Shown piece after piece: positions 22,442 to 34,210 of a stretch of 64,000 nt of DNA. Under the pieces are notes generated by a model. That model saw only the letters and a program-made list of their open reading frames with translations, made no database searches and was not told the origin of the DNA. The position numbers and the translations under genes are program-made. The DNA is from Acanthacorydalis orientalis. Taxonomy: Eukaryota > Arthropoda > Insecta > Megaloptera > Corydalidae. Positions within the stretch are counted from its first letter, which is position 1, and each line of letters starts with the position of its first letter. The stretch covers positions 15,760,512-15,824,511 of the forward strand of contig CM068313.1 in assembly GCA_034766995.1 (NCBI GenBank), read 5' to 3'.

Positions 22442-24506
22442 TATAATTTAGCTTAGATTTACGGTTAGAAAATTGAATATTGATTTTTTTCTGTCATACG
22501 ATAAAAAAATATTAACTTTTTTGTAAAATATTTTAGTACTCTGTGATTATAATACATTTTTAAATTATTAATTATATTAATCAACATTTGGTATTTTAAA
22601 TTAGAAAAAAAAAAAAAAAAAAAAAAAAACAATGTTCTTTATAAAATTGATAAAATGATGTCATGTTGTTATACAGACATTATGATAATTTGCGTATTTT
22701 TTTCGTAAGTTAAATTAAATAGCGAAATTTATATAAAAATAAAGTTTTTTGTAACGTGTTTTTTTTTGTGGGTTTTTATTTTATTTGAAAAAAGATGTAT
22801 TCTTTTATCTAAAATATATTTGAATTTTATAACAATGTGAGATTGTCTCTTAAAGAATGCAGAGGTTTTTTATTAATTTTATTATGTTTTTAGTCTCTGT
22901 TCATACTTGTTATTTATTAATTCGTTCAATTTTTCTCTAAATATTTATACAAATATGTTCTTTTTCGGTATACGAATTAGTCAAAATCCATGAAAAGGTT
23001 TTCTATTAGTAATCTATACGTCCTGAAACGGTTATCATAACAAAAATGAAAGATTAGTGTTTTATAAGAATAATATTGCCAGTTAAACTTGTATGATATG
23101 GTAACGTTTTGGGTGAAAGGTAAATATTTTGAAAGAATTAAGGGAGTTGATTACTTCGTTGTTTGCAGAGTATAATATCTGAAAGACTGTTTGTTTAGGT
23201 ATTGTTTTCAGTGTTATTATTGTTTAAGATTAATTTTTATTTAAAAATGTATAAAAATTACACTCGAGTATTTAAAATATAAGGATCTATATATGCTTTG
23301 TGCTACATTTAAATGTATCATTTTCTAAGTATGTTATAAATATAAGCTTTAAGCTATAACTTCTTTTTGTTGAAACCCACAGCACGTTCTGCTGTATATA
23401 GGATTTCTCTCTCTATATATCTGTTGTAATCGGCTTAGTGATATTTTACTTTGTTGTGACGTGTCCTTGTTGTGCATTTGAATAAATAATGAAATGAAAG
23501 AAAGACCGGTTATATTCAACAAATACTCACATTTTGAGTATTTCACTGATTACAAATATTTGTTGTATTTAAATCGTCTTTGTTTTATGTAGATATTTTT
23601 TCCATTTGTATGTTTTAATTTTTTTACATTCATTTTCGTTTCACTATATATATATATATAAAGGTGAGTTAAAACAGACTTTGTTTTGTGTAGATTTATA
23701 TATTTATATATAAAGAGAGAATAACAATGCTTGTCTTGATTCAGGAACAAAAAACTAAGGAAATAAAAAACATAGGATTTGATTTTTGAAAAACTATGAT
23801 AAAAGAAGAAATGATATTTTTATTAACTGTTAAATAGGGGTTATTTTGTTTACTGACTAGACGAAAATTAGAAACTAGTTAATGAAATAAAATTGAATGT
23901 GATAGGTGTTACTCTTTGTTAGTGTGTATGCGGTGGAAATATTATTTAATTATATTATTTCGTGACTAAACTACCTTTTGAATATTGGAAAGAAAATAAA
24001 AAAAAACAAAGTTAATTTTCAAACCCTTTAGAGTTTAAAAACAAATAAAATGGGACCATTTCCTATTTTTATAATATTGAGAATAATATAATAATATTTG
24101 ACGAGAGGTAAAGGAGCGAAATATAACTGATTTGTTATTTTACTTACATTTTCTCTGAATTTCCGATATATAAAATAAAAAAAAATATTTTTATAAAAAT
24201 TCCGTGCTACAAATGTTAACTAAAAATATATTTTAGAAATGTATGTTAAGGAACTGGGAACTGAACTTTGTGATTTTGTTTATAGGAGTTTCAAATTCGA
24301 AAAAATGAAAAAAAATGAAAGTGTCATTCAAACAGTTCCCATATGTAACAATTTTAATATAGCTTTTAAATGTCTGTTTTCATTATTTAAATTATTAAAA
24401 AGAGCCTCGAAATATGTATATGAAAGAGAAATTAATAATTTTGATTTCTTTTTGAATTTTCTGTAACCATATTCATTATTCTAGGTAAATGAATTTTATT
24501 CTTTTT

Positions 24507-24513
<7 letters not shown>
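22442..24513. other. Non-coding stretch
   Basis: AT-rich sequence with a 25-base A run at 22605-22629 (listed separately) and a small TA tract near 23644. The frames at 23349-23546 and 23550-23750 (minus) and 24239-24466 (plus) have no recognisable domain. I see no gene. Confidence 0.55.
22605..22629. repeat. Poly(A) tract
   Basis: About 25 consecutive A. It could be the tail of a decayed retrocopy on the plus strand, but no gene-like sequence or AATAAA is clear just upstream (TTTTAAATTAG), so a simple mononucleotide repeat is the safer call. Confidence 0.8.

Positions 24514-24562
<49 letters not shown>
24514..24562. repeat. (TA)n microsatellite, left of RTE fragment
   Basis: About 49 bases of TA that run up to the 5' truncation point of the RTE element. 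The open frame of the element extends through the repeat as an Ile-Tyr string, which is not part of the protein. Confidence 0.95.
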
Positions 24563-24566
<4 letters not shown>

Positions 24567-24568
<2 letters not shown>

Positions 24569-25214
24569 ACTGTTCAATGCGTTTGTATGTCCGAAGAAAA
24601 TTGAAATAAAAGGAACGGAAATAGAAGAAGTCACGAAATATGTTTATCTAGGCCAGCTTATCAACAGAGATGGATCATTCACGGAAGAAGTAAATAGGAG
24701 AATAAAAATGGGATGGAGCTCTTTCGGACGAAACGCCTCAATATTTAAATCAACAATCCCACTCTGTTTAAAGAAAAAAGTATTCGATCAGTGTATACTA
24801 CCGGTCCTTACCTACGGCAGCGAAACATGGGTGCTTAACGCCAAAATAGTTCAAAGACTCCAAACAACACAACGAAGTATGGAAAGATGCATGTTGGGAA
24901 TAACAAGAAGAGATAGAAAGAGAATAGAATGGATACGAAAACAAACAGGAGTCACAGATATAATAAGAAGAGTAAAGAGTCTGAAATGGAAATGGGCGGG
25001 ACATGTCGCAAGAAGAGAAGACAACCGATGGACAAGAGAAATTATTGACTGGGAACCGAGGAATATGAAAAGACCGAGAAAGAGACCAATGAACAGATGG
25101 GATAAGGATATTAAAAACTTTATTGGAAAACTGTGGAAAAGAGAAGCACTGAATCGAACAAAATGGAAAGTCATGGAAGAGGCCTTTATCCAGCAGTGGA
25201 TTGACAGGGGCTGA
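24567..25214 (+). pseudogene. RTE reverse transcriptase, C-terminal fragment
   Basis: The full protein is an endonuclease/reverse transcriptase that copies the element's RNA into DNA at a nicked target. What remains is about 215 residues after the catalytic core: KKIEIKGTEIEEVTKYVYLG, then GQLINRDGSFTEEVNRRIKM, the YGSETWVLN motif, RSMERCMLGI, a basic patch IRRVKSLKWKWAGHVARRED, and the end MEEAFIQQWIDRG followed by a stop. The YxYLG, TYGSETW, ERxMLGI and W.GHVAR motifs in this order are the hallmark of the RTE-clade C-terminal region. The endonuclease domain and the RT fingers and palm with the YADD motif are absent, so it is dead as an element. The reading frame begins inside the TA repeat, and the true homology starts near 24590. 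Confidence 0.9.
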
Positions 25215-25239
25215 AGATGATGATGATGATGATGATGAT
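24567..25239 (+). mobile_element. 5'-truncated RTE-type non-LTR retrotransposon with (GAT)n tail
   Basis: The fragment holds the last part of the element's polyprotein (24567-25213), then a stop, GAAGATGATGATG... and a TA run. Short 3' simple-repeat tails and 5' truncation are characteristic of RTE-clade elements. It abuts a TA array on its left. The 3' end is shared with the inverted 78-bp fragment at 3491-3568. The coding part has no internal stop or frameshift, so it is probably one of the younger insertions here. Confidence 0.9.
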
Positions 25240-25881
25240 ATATATATTATTGTATGAATGTATATTTATATGTGTCTTTAATAAATAATTTTATTCTATA
25301 TAGTATACCCTAATAGGTAAACTTTAATACCGTATCCTACATTTTGATTGCTTGCAAAATAAATTGTAAAATAATAATTTAAAATGGTAGAAAATAAAAA
25401 ATGGCTACTTAGAATTTATAATATTTTAATGCGGAAATACAACAGTAAAAATTACTATATATATGCTAATTTTAAAAATCTTATCAGAAAAAAATACATG
25501 TAAAATTTCTAAACATCCTTTAAAAACCTGTTTGGTGTGACCATTAGATTTCATACAGAATGCAGTCAGTATGCAATTTTCAATGATGTGATAAATTTCA
25601 CGCAGAGATCTACCTACTTACAGACTAGAAGCTAATAAATTCTGTTCAATAGTGTAGTTTATCTCAATAATATTTATCTTGTTTGAAACACGAATAAAAA
25701 ACTTTAATGTCGATTCGTTTTATAACTTGATATATTACTAGTCTTTATTTTTTTTTGAATAGCTGTTTTAACTTAATCGTTTGTCTATTAACTTTAAAAA
25801 CATCTTATTTTTTCAACAAATTCTTGTGAAGATCAACTAATTTTGTGCTTAAAATATATGTATATCTGTTTTTAAATTGAT

Positions 25882-25890
25882 TATATATAC

Positions 25891-25927
<37 letters not shown>
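25882..25927. repeat. (TA)n microsatellite
   Basis: TATATACATATACAT leads into about 32 bases of TA. Confidence 0.9.
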
Positions 25928-25931
<4 letters not shown>

Positions 25932-26625
25932 GTGTATAAATTAAAGTTCAATGAATAATTTAGTATTAAGTACCGGTGTTCGAGACCCGAAGAAAAATAT
26001 AAACATATTTCGCTTTTGTATTATATTATTGTTATGAAAGTATATTAGAACTGTTTGAGTTGAACCCTTATCAACGTTTTCTATGGATAAGAACTTGTAT
26101 TCTTGGCATATTTAACTTAAATCTAGATAGAGTTTGAAGTGTTTGAATTATATATAATTTCAAAATAGAATATTAAATGTCGACCTACTTGAATTAAAAT
26201 TGTTCATGTACAAATTAATACGCAGTATAAATTAAATCTTTGTTAATTCACTAAATCCCTGAAAACGAGTTATTTTTTTGCTAGAAAGAAGTATAAAGAT
26301 AAACGTAAATATTCGTTAAAACTTTTAAGCGCCTACTCTTGACTGTTTTAACCGAAATAACAATTTCGTTTTAAACACTTTTCTTCTAATTACTTTTAAA
26401 GTCTGAACATCTTAATAAGTTTTATGTAAAATTGTGGCGCTGAAAGTATCACAAACTTTCTAATTTAAACAAAAACATTTATAAATGTGGGTACATACTT
26501 CTTTGTACAAAGATATTGGCTCTGTTGTTACCATTAAACTAATATTGACAGAGTTACCTTACGCTCGAATTATTTCAATTATGGTGTTCCACAATTCAAT
26601 ATGACGATGCAGATATTGGCACATA

Positions 26626-26626
<1 letters not shown>

Positions 26627-26672
<46 letters not shown>
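26627..26672. repeat. (TA)n microsatellite
   Basis: About 45 bases of TA with one ATG interruption. Confidence 0.9.
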
Positions 26673-28125
26673 CTCGTATTATATTATTATTATCTAACAC
26701 AATAACATAATATTAAATATAATGTTAAAAGTTAAAGAAAATGGTTATAAAAGTAACTTTTGTAAATTCTTACGGAAAGCAACTTATATTTATTTTAAAA
26801 GATAACTCATTAATGTTTGCAAATTTTCACAGTAATGACTGTTTTAAGTTAAAGTTAAAATTGAATATTGCACTTGAAAGAAAATTTTCTTTACTCATTT
26901 CGCTCTTATAGAAACATACTGCTGTATAAGTAATTTCATGTAAATTTTTATTACAATTAACTAATATAAAGTACAATTAGAAAATGTTTTTTTCTGGATA
27001 ATATATTAAAAAAAATATTCTCGTAGCTGTTTTCTCTAATCACTTAAAAAAGTATTTAAGTAAATTGTCCAAAAAAAGTCATAAAATGATTTATTTTTTT
27101 GTCTACAAATTAAATAAATTTTTCTTTGGTGTAAACGAATTTCAAATAGTTTAAAATTATTAATAGTTTTTATATTTAAGAATATCTTTAAATTGATCAT
27201 TGAATAATATTAGTAGCGCATGAATTATGCGAGTGCATGAAATTGTGCAGAACATTAATATAAATTTCCTAATAGCTACGCAAAATATATTTTCAATTTA
27301 ATTTTTTACATCAAAAAAGCGTTATTTTATAAATGAAACAATGTGTATATTATTCATAGAGCAAATATACACATGATGTATTTTATTTGTAAATAAAATA
27401 CATCAATGAAATTTAAAAATAATATTTGGATAAATAAAATGCTATTGAAATTTACAACCCAACAATAGGAAAAAATTCAAATTTGATAGATATTTGATAT
27501 TACATTTATTGTCCCCAGTATGATATATTTATAGATATTATATATTTATAAATAAATAATTTTTTTTATAAATATTTACATTTTATTAGTTTGTTTACAA
27601 CATTTAAACAATCACTTTTATGAACAATTTTTTTTTCAAAACGTAAAATCAATTTAAATTATACTTAAATTAATATAAATTTTTAACAATAAATTTCAGT
27701 AAATTAAACATGTGCATAGAATTTAAAATATGATTTTTTTTTAATTTTATTAATTATTTTTTATTTTTTTTTATATTTTTGTAACGGTTTTAAATTTTTG
27801 TTGAAAAGCATTAAGTATGATTTATTTGTTTCATATTTCATTCAATTAATAATTAATTTTTTTCAATTCCAGGAAACAGATATTTGAATTAAAAAAACAA
27901 ACAATTTATCATTAGTTATGTAATTGATTTTAAAAAAATAAAATTAATAATGTATATTTTAATAAATAACAATATTTTTGATTATATCATATATTTATTT
28001 ATATGAATGTATTTTTAAAATGATAATATCAAGCAACTAAAGAAACAGTAATAAACCGTACGTATTAAATAAATTAAAATGAAAAAAATAACAGTTACGT
28101 TGAATCAGAGTTATTATTCTTTTTT

Positions 28126-28129
<4 letters not shown>

Positions 28130-28178
<49 letters not shown>
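28130..28178. repeat. (TA)n microsatellite
   Basis: About 48 bases of perfect TA. Confidence 0.95.
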
Positions 28179-28182
<4 letters not shown>

Positions 28183-28369
28183 TACAAAATTTATTTATAT
28201 TAATTTTTTGTGAATTTTAATTAATTAGTAATTTGCTCAGCAGAATAAAAATTAATAAGTATAGATAAAAGAAATAAATGATTCAAATAATGATCTTTGA
28301 TAAAACTTAAATAAATGCGTTTGATAATCTTTAAATCAATATCTGATGGTAAAGGGAATCAGAAGAGAG

Positions 28370-28650
28370 CGGATTAGCCTTAAATCCTCTAATAGGTGAA
28401 TATTTCAAATTTTCATCACCATAAAGTGCGTATAAATAGGTTTTAAAGTAGTATGAGTGTAAAGTATGCAAACTTTTGTGGTAGACATAATCTTCGCTTG
28501 ATTGGCCATCAATCAGCTCGTGTGATTGAGTGTGAACTTCGTCACGCCGTTCATGGATTACACTTCAATAAAGCACGTTTATGTGACTGCAAACATCGAA
28601 CTTTTAACATTCGCAGTTTAATGAAGATAATAAAGTGAATTGTGATTAAA
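28370..28650. promoter_or_regulatory. Possible conserved non-coding island
   Basis: A less AT-rich patch with GAGCGGATTAGCC (a GGATTA core of the Otx/bicoid homeodomain type) near 28367 and several CpGs. A 61-codon frame (28453-28638) with Cys, His and Arg-rich composition (GRHNLRLIGHQSARV, LRHAVHGLHF) lies inside. It differs in composition from the other spurious frames but matches no family I know. A short exon cannot be excluded; no good splice sites frame it. Confidence 0.25.
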
Positions 28651-28862
28651 TAATTATATTTTCGATCGATATATTAATTAGATCAAATATGGAGTTCATG
28701 AGACATGCTAGTTTTTTATGAAGTTGAGATATTTTTTTTATTGTATTATCTTTATATACGATTCAATTTATAATAAAAGAAGTTATATTGTTTCTTTATT
28801 AGAAAGAAGCAGCTGTTGCAATAATTTAACAAATATTAGGCTGTTTATGTATATAAATAATA

Positions 28863-28864
<2 letters not shown>

Positions 28865-28903
<39 letters not shown>
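28865..28903. repeat. (TA)n microsatellite
   Basis: About 38 bases of TA. Confidence 0.95.
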
Positions 28904-28906
<3 letters not shown>

Positions 28907-29571
28907 ACTTTTTGTATATAATAGATATAAAATAACAAATCTTTTTTAAATTGTAAAAGAAATAAGTTTAATTCGATTCAGAAAACTTTTTTTAAGTTCA
29001 TTTAACAAAGGGCAATTTTTAAAATGCGCGGTTACCTAAATAGATTCAGTAAATTGATTCTATATTAATGAAATCTAAAATAAAACAATCCGTACTCTAA
29101 TTCAAGTTTGTTCAAATATTATACTTTCTATAATAGCATAAGTAAGTACGTGTTCAAAAAAAAAAAATAGTCCAATAAGTTTCGAGTCACTTTAACGAAG
29201 TGTACACAAAGTAGAGGTAGGAAATTGAACAGCAGGTAAATGTTGAAATAAAACGAAATGTTAGAATATCGAAACTAGATTTTGTAGATATGTCAACATT
29301 AGAAGATCTGACATGTACGAGACCTTAACTTTAAGAGAAAAAGAACGACTTTGATATAGTTTTACTATATGTCGAGAATGGAAAATGATAGATAGATACG
29401 TGGAATATATGATGATATCACGCGAAGACGGGGGAGACGATGCGTGAGAATGTCTTTGAACGAGAATGTTGATGTTATAAAAGAGAAGAAAAAATGATAC
29501 TTGGGAATTGAAGATGTATTTCGTTCAGTTATCAACATTGAGAATGCATAATGTACCATTATATATACAAT

Positions 29572-29589
29572 TATATATATATATATATA
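29572..29589. repeat. (TA)n microsatellite, left half split by a mariner
   Basis: About 18 bases of TA ending exactly at the TA target duplicate of the mariner at 29590. The array resumes at 30415. Confidence 0.85.
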
Positions 29590-30413
29590 CGTGGGCCGTT
29601 TGATAAGTATGGTAAAAAGCAAGTTAAACATCGGTTCTTGGAAAAAAATCGATTTTATTTCTCAACATAGTCTCTATTGAGTGCTATACACTTGGTCCAG
29701 CGAGTTCGAAAAATACACATTGACGACGGCGGTGGCATCCTCATTCGACGAGAATTTCTTTCAATCTAGAGAAATTTTCAAGTTTGGGAAGAGGAAGAAG
29801 ACACACGGGACCAAGTCCGGAGAATAGGGTAGATGGGGAATCAATTTGAAGTCTAATTCGTGGAATTTTGCCATTGAGATGGTCAGTTTTTGGGACGATG
29901 AGTTGTCCTGGTGAAAGAGCACTTATTTGTGTACCAACCTTGGCCGTTTTTGATTCATCTCTTCTTTCAAACGGTCCAATAATGTTGCATAATAGGCTCC
30001 TGTTCTCGTTTTTCCCTTCGTTAGGTAGTCGATCAGGATGATTCCTTAGGAATCTCAAAAAAACAATGGCCATCACCTTCCCAGACGACAAAACAGGCTT
30101 CATGTTCTTCGGTACACTTTCATTAGTCGTTGTCTACTGCTTTTATTGCTGCTTTGACTCAGGTGTGTAGTGGTGGGTCTATGTTTCATCTATGGTGACG
30201 AATCGACGCAAAATGGCCAGCTCATTTTTTCCATTTGTGCAACAACTGCTACAATGCTCGCTTCAAACATCTGTAGAACGTGAACATCGCGTCGCATCTG
30301 GCTGCAATTTCGCCTATACTAGTTTCGAAAAGTGACACTTGATAGCCGCGACATTACCACATGAATAGTGGCGCCACATCATAGAAATTTACCAAACTTA
30401 TCAAACGACCTAC

Positions 30414-30414
<1 letters not shown>
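29590..30414 (-). mobile_element. N-terminally deleted mariner in a TA array (825 bp)
   Basis: The terminal inverted repeats are CGTGGGCCGTTTGATAAGTA on the left and, read inward from the right, CGTAGGTCGTTTGATAAGTT. Both flanks are TA within one TA microsatellite that continues on each side. The element is about 450 bases shorter than a normal mariner (about 1.3 kb), and the missing part corresponds to the N-terminal DNA-binding region. The ends are unrelated to those of the TTAGGTTGG families elsewhere in the window, so this is a separate mariner lineage. Confidence 0.9.
29645..30250 (-). pseudogene. Mariner transposase catalytic-domain fragment (broken)
   Basis: The transposase would cut and join element ends using three aspartates (D,D34D). 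On the minus strand it reads LRRFVTIDET with the first Asp at 30188-30190, then HHYTPESKQQ, PKNMKPVLSSGKVMAIVF and, after frame changes, FHQDN with the second Asp at 29905-29907. Next come MAKFHELDFKLIPH and LPYSPDLVPCVFFLFPNL. The third catalytic Asp (normally PSDFFLF) is Val, codon at 29800-29802. The second and third sites are 35 codons apart, as D34D requires. In-frame stops replace two Trp or Gln codons (ET-stop, QQ-stop), and at least one frameshift lies between the first and second Asp. It cannot encode an active enzyme. Confidence 0.85.

Positions 30415-30460
<46 letters not shown>
30415..30460. repeat. (TA)n microsatellite, right half split by a mariner
   Basis: About 46 bases of TA continuing directly from the mariner's right target duplicate. 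Confidence 0.9.
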
Positions 30461-30464
<4 letters not shown>

Positions 30465-32019
30465 TATGAATTCTTTAAAGCTAGTAATAGCATCTACAAA
30501 GAGAACTGAAAATAGAGAACTCTTAGTACAGGCATTGTGCAAAGTGGTTAGTTTGCACAAAAACAAGACTTCATCAACTATACGATTTAGTACATGATAT
30601 GAAAAGTTTTGTTAGATTAGTGTGAGACAGGGAGCAAAAATAACATGGTTCGTTGAAACATCTCATTATAAAACAGGACTCAGGTGGGATCTTGACCGAG
30701 TCGATATTTTCATACTTAGCAGTTATAAATGATATACTATGACAAAAAACTTATTAAAGCTTAAAACACTAGAATAAGTTATCGACAAAAATATTATAAC
30801 CGTATATATATAAAGCGGAATAATGGGTTTGAATCATGCAAGAATATTTATTATTATATTTACTTAGTTTTTATTCAAAAAAATTTTCTTGTTAAAGTGT
30901 TTTATATTTTTAATTCAAATTAAATTAAATGGACTTATGAGCACTGTTAAGTTCTGAATAAAAAAAAGGTATGAAAAGATATTGACAAATTGTTTGTACA
31001 TTGTATGGTAGAGAAAATCTTAAAGCTTGCTTTGAACATTATTGCTTGCTTTATTCAATATGAGGGTCTTTTGTAATACGTACATTATCCAAGTGATTTT
31101 TAAGTTCTACTCATGCAAGTTGCAGCATGTCAGTTGTTGTTGAGCAATAACATTTTCTATTATATTCTTTCAATCGATAACATTATTTAATATGTTGGCA
31201 TTAAACATATGTTTTTCTATACTTAAATTAGTTTTTAAGGAAATTGACGTATTTTGAAAGTTAAAATTAAATAATACCATATTTTGTATAAGAAAAAGCA
31301 AATAAATTTTATATATTTTTTTTAAATTACAACATTAATGCCGAAAATAAAAATAATGTTTTTTAATCTGTATTTTTCGATTGTTGGATCACTATTGATT
31401 TAATCTACTATGATCTATTTTGATTCTAAACATATCTGTAGTTAGATTGGTAATATTACATTTTTTTAATTTTTGATCATTTTCCAGTAATTTATTAAGA
31501 AACGTGTTTTATTTTAAAATATAAAACATTTTCATCAAAGGAAATTATGTCAATAGTAACCCAAAGGAATGCATCCGAAGAGAACAGTATATCTGAGTAT
31601 GATAGAGATATATGAAAATAAACAATTATAAATATATTTTTTTTAATTATTAGCTGCTAGAAATATCTCAGCTAAGAGATCAATGAATTTAAAAAAAATT
31701 AGATTGTTTGAGTTATTGGATTAATATTAATTAGAGTTAGGTTTTTAAAATAAGAACCAGAAATATGCATTAAAAGTTTATAAAGTTATCAAATAATACA
31801 TTTAAAACAAATAAAATTGTTCCAAAATAACAAAACAATTTAGAAGGACTTTTAAAATTATAAAACAAATAAAACAAAATAGTTATAATAACATCGACGC
31901 GATTATAAAATGCTTTCAATGTCTATCTTAGATAAAAGAATAAGCTCATCGTTGTCTCATTATCCTCTTCTTAAATTTTCTCATTAATAAAATATTGGAA
32001 TACTTAACTAGCTCGTCTG

Positions 32020-32180
32020 TCAGTGGCGTTGAAAATATACCTGCTCAAAGTGGTCTGGGATATCTAGTATAAACGAGCGATGCACATCGGCTTTCACCAC
32101 AAGTCGTCCATAATCGTTTCGTGGCAGAACGAGTGTTTTCATAAAGACAGGGATAAGACGTGTTTATTCGATGACAAAGC
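32020..32180. promoter_or_regulatory. Possible conserved non-coding island
   Basis: A short patch of higher complexity (GAGCGATGCACATCGGC near 32076, TCGTTTCGTGGCAGAACGAG near 32112) with CpGs, surrounded by AT-rich DNA. It has no frame or splice structure. Confidence 0.2.
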
Positions 32181-32261
32181 AAAATATTTATAATACTGGA
32201 AAAGCTAGTCAATTTCAAAATGTTATTAAATATTTTATGACATTTCGTCTTTATTATTATC

Positions 32262-32263
<2 letters not shown>

Positions 32264-32293
<30 letters not shown>
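32264..32293. repeat. (TA)n microsatellite
   Basis: About 30 bases of TA. Confidence 0.9.
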
Positions 32294-32296
<3 letters not shown>

Positions 32297-32945
32297 TTAG
32301 AAAAATATACATAATTTTTAAAAATAAAACTATTAAAGTTTAAAAATACATATATAATATTTTTTGTGCTACATTTATAATATAAATCAAAAAAAACTCA
32401 TAAGCGAAGCGCTAGAACGACTTAGTAGTTTATTCTGCGTTGAAATAATTTTATTAACGCAGTTTTCTAATCACAGTTAGTCTTAAAATCATTAAAAGAA
32501 TATTTTTTAATAAAAATATATAAAAATACTATTTCATTCTCGTCCTTTATTAAATGAATTTCATAGCACATCTTGAATCAAGAAAAAAAATTGAATAGAT
32601 TACCGATTATGTAATGAGTTGAAAATAACATGAAAATTAAAGACAAACAAGAGTCAAAGAGGGTACTCGAAAAAATGTACATAAGCTTTTAAAAAACATA
32701 TTTTTTTCTGTATTATTGTATAAAATCCTGTTACAAATGTCTTTCTTTGTTATTTTTCCTTTCATATCACTCATCCATGACTCACCTGCGAACAATTAAC
32801 TCATCTGTCTGTCTTATTTAATCTGCTTTATTGTTCTACGTTGTCTATGTGTTAAATATCAGCGACTTTTTCGTTCATCTATCATCTTTTATTTAATTCT
32901 TTTTACTTTTATGTATACATACTCATATAAATACACATACACATT

Positions 32946-32948
<3 letters not shown>

Positions 32949-32994
<46 letters not shown>
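32949..32994. repeat. (TA)n microsatellite
   Basis: About 46 bases of TA, preceded by ACATACTCATATAAATACAC. Confidence 0.95.
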
Positions 32995-32996
<2 letters not shown>

Positions 32997-33393
32997 AAAC
33001 TTATTCTCGGTTATTTTATTTTCTCATAAATGTTTAAAAAATATTTTAAATATATCAGTAATAAACTTATGAAGAGTTGTAATTGTCAACTCGGAGACAA
33101 ATTTTTTTAAATATACAACTTAAATTTATATTTATTGTATATATTTTCTAAGGATACTTATTTTCTATTTTGTAAAGTTAAGACACATTGGTCAATAACA
33201 AATCCATTAGTTCCTCAAATATGAAAATATATCAAAAAATATATAATATGCTATAACTAATTTTATGTTATTATAAAAATTTGTTTAAATTGGTATATTT
33301 TAAGTTTAAGTAATATTGCATGTTTTTAAAATAAAATAAAATTAAATATTATTTTTCCTAATAGAACAGAAATGAACGTAAGTTAATATAAAT

Positions 33394-33396
<3 letters not shown>

Positions 33397-33442
<46 letters not shown>
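33397..33442. repeat. (TA)n microsatellite
   Basis: About 46 bases of perfect TA, 200 bases upstream of the island at 33650. Confidence 0.95.
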
Positions 33443-33445
<3 letters not shown>

Positions 33446-33649
33446 GGAAGGGTAGTTCATTTGTAGTATAATAATGTACATGTTACGTAGGTGTTAATAT
33501 TTATCTTAAATTTTTTGTCACTTTAAATTTGATATAAGTGAACATTTTAATTTAGCAAAAAATTTTATAGACATTCTTAATTAAACAAAAAGATTAGCGT
33601 TAATTAATTCAAAGGAACACAGTACATATAAAAAGAGAAAAAAAAGTCA

Positions 33650-34210
33650 AATTTATTTTCTCATTCACGTGTTGTGAAAGTAAACTCAAAGGTTTGGTTA
33701 CCTTCTCTTAAGTCATGGCTGACTGCAGTAACATTCTTTATAACTTTTTTTATTACGACATGGCGACGTCGTTCTCAAATCTAGCCTAATTTAACTGTAT
33801 GCGAATATGTACTCGCGCGACAATATCGTACGACCGCTGCAACGTTTAATGTGAACCAATTTAACGTATCCTTGCATGTAAAGAATACTGAGGGATCTCA
33901 TCCTGCGGAGGTTCCCGTGAATATACGAGTGTAAACATGAAAATTTTTCTTTCCTTGCACGTAGCCCGGTATGCGTACATAATTCTTCTAACTTTTAATA
34001 TATCCGTTTAATTGTGTTACTCTTGCTTGTGTACTCTGAACTAGGATCTCGCTCCCGTAAACAACTCTCGGTTTAAGTTTAAGCATTGCAATCCCGATGG
34101 TACGATGACAACTCGGAAGTACTTTGTGACACCAATACGGGATTTAGCGGAGAATTTTGCTCAACTGTGTGTCATGACATTCAAGCTTTCTGAAAGGAAT
34201 GTTCGTTCAA
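33650..34210. promoter_or_regulatory. Largest CpG-containing non-coding island
   Basis: About 560 bases of clearly more balanced sequence with many CpGs: ATGGCGACGTCGTTC near 33760, ACTCGCGCGACAATATCGTA near 33811, ATCCTGCGGAGGTTCCCGTG near 33901, and TAGCCCGGTATGCG near 33962. Both strands are closed by frequent stops, so it is not an ordinary coding exon. It begins near CACGTG (E-box, about 33667). It is a candidate enhancer, promoter or long non-coding exon. Confidence 0.3.

Larger units (their letters stand above)
25240..29571. other. Non-coding stretch
   Basis: AT-rich, with TA arrays at 25882, 26627, 28130 and 28865 and an island at 28370-28650. I recognise no gene. The 25.3-28.1 kb part is featureless apart from short A/T runs. 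Confidence 0.55.

Noticed and set aside
22605..22629. Poly(A) tail of a processed retrocopy
   Set aside because: No gene-like sequence or close AATAAA precedes it, so it is kept as a mononucleotide repeat only.
24798..25174. Minus-strand frames of 68 and 107 codons
   Set aside because: They are antisense to the RTE reverse-transcriptase fragment, whose plus-strand motifs are clear.
25960..25990. GTGTTCGAGACCCG as a tRNA box B / T-arm
   Set aside because: No box A lies at tRNA distance upstream and the flanking stems do not pair.
29155..29230. A-run followed by TCCAATAAGTTTCGAGTCAC as a transposon end
   Set aside because: No inverted partner was found within several kilobases and no coding remnant is present.
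29741..30103. 120-codon minus frame as a gene in its own right
   Set aside because: Only its first 17 or so residues (MKPVLSSGKVMAIVF) are in the mariner frame; the rest is out of frame with the catalytic motifs found in the other reading frame.
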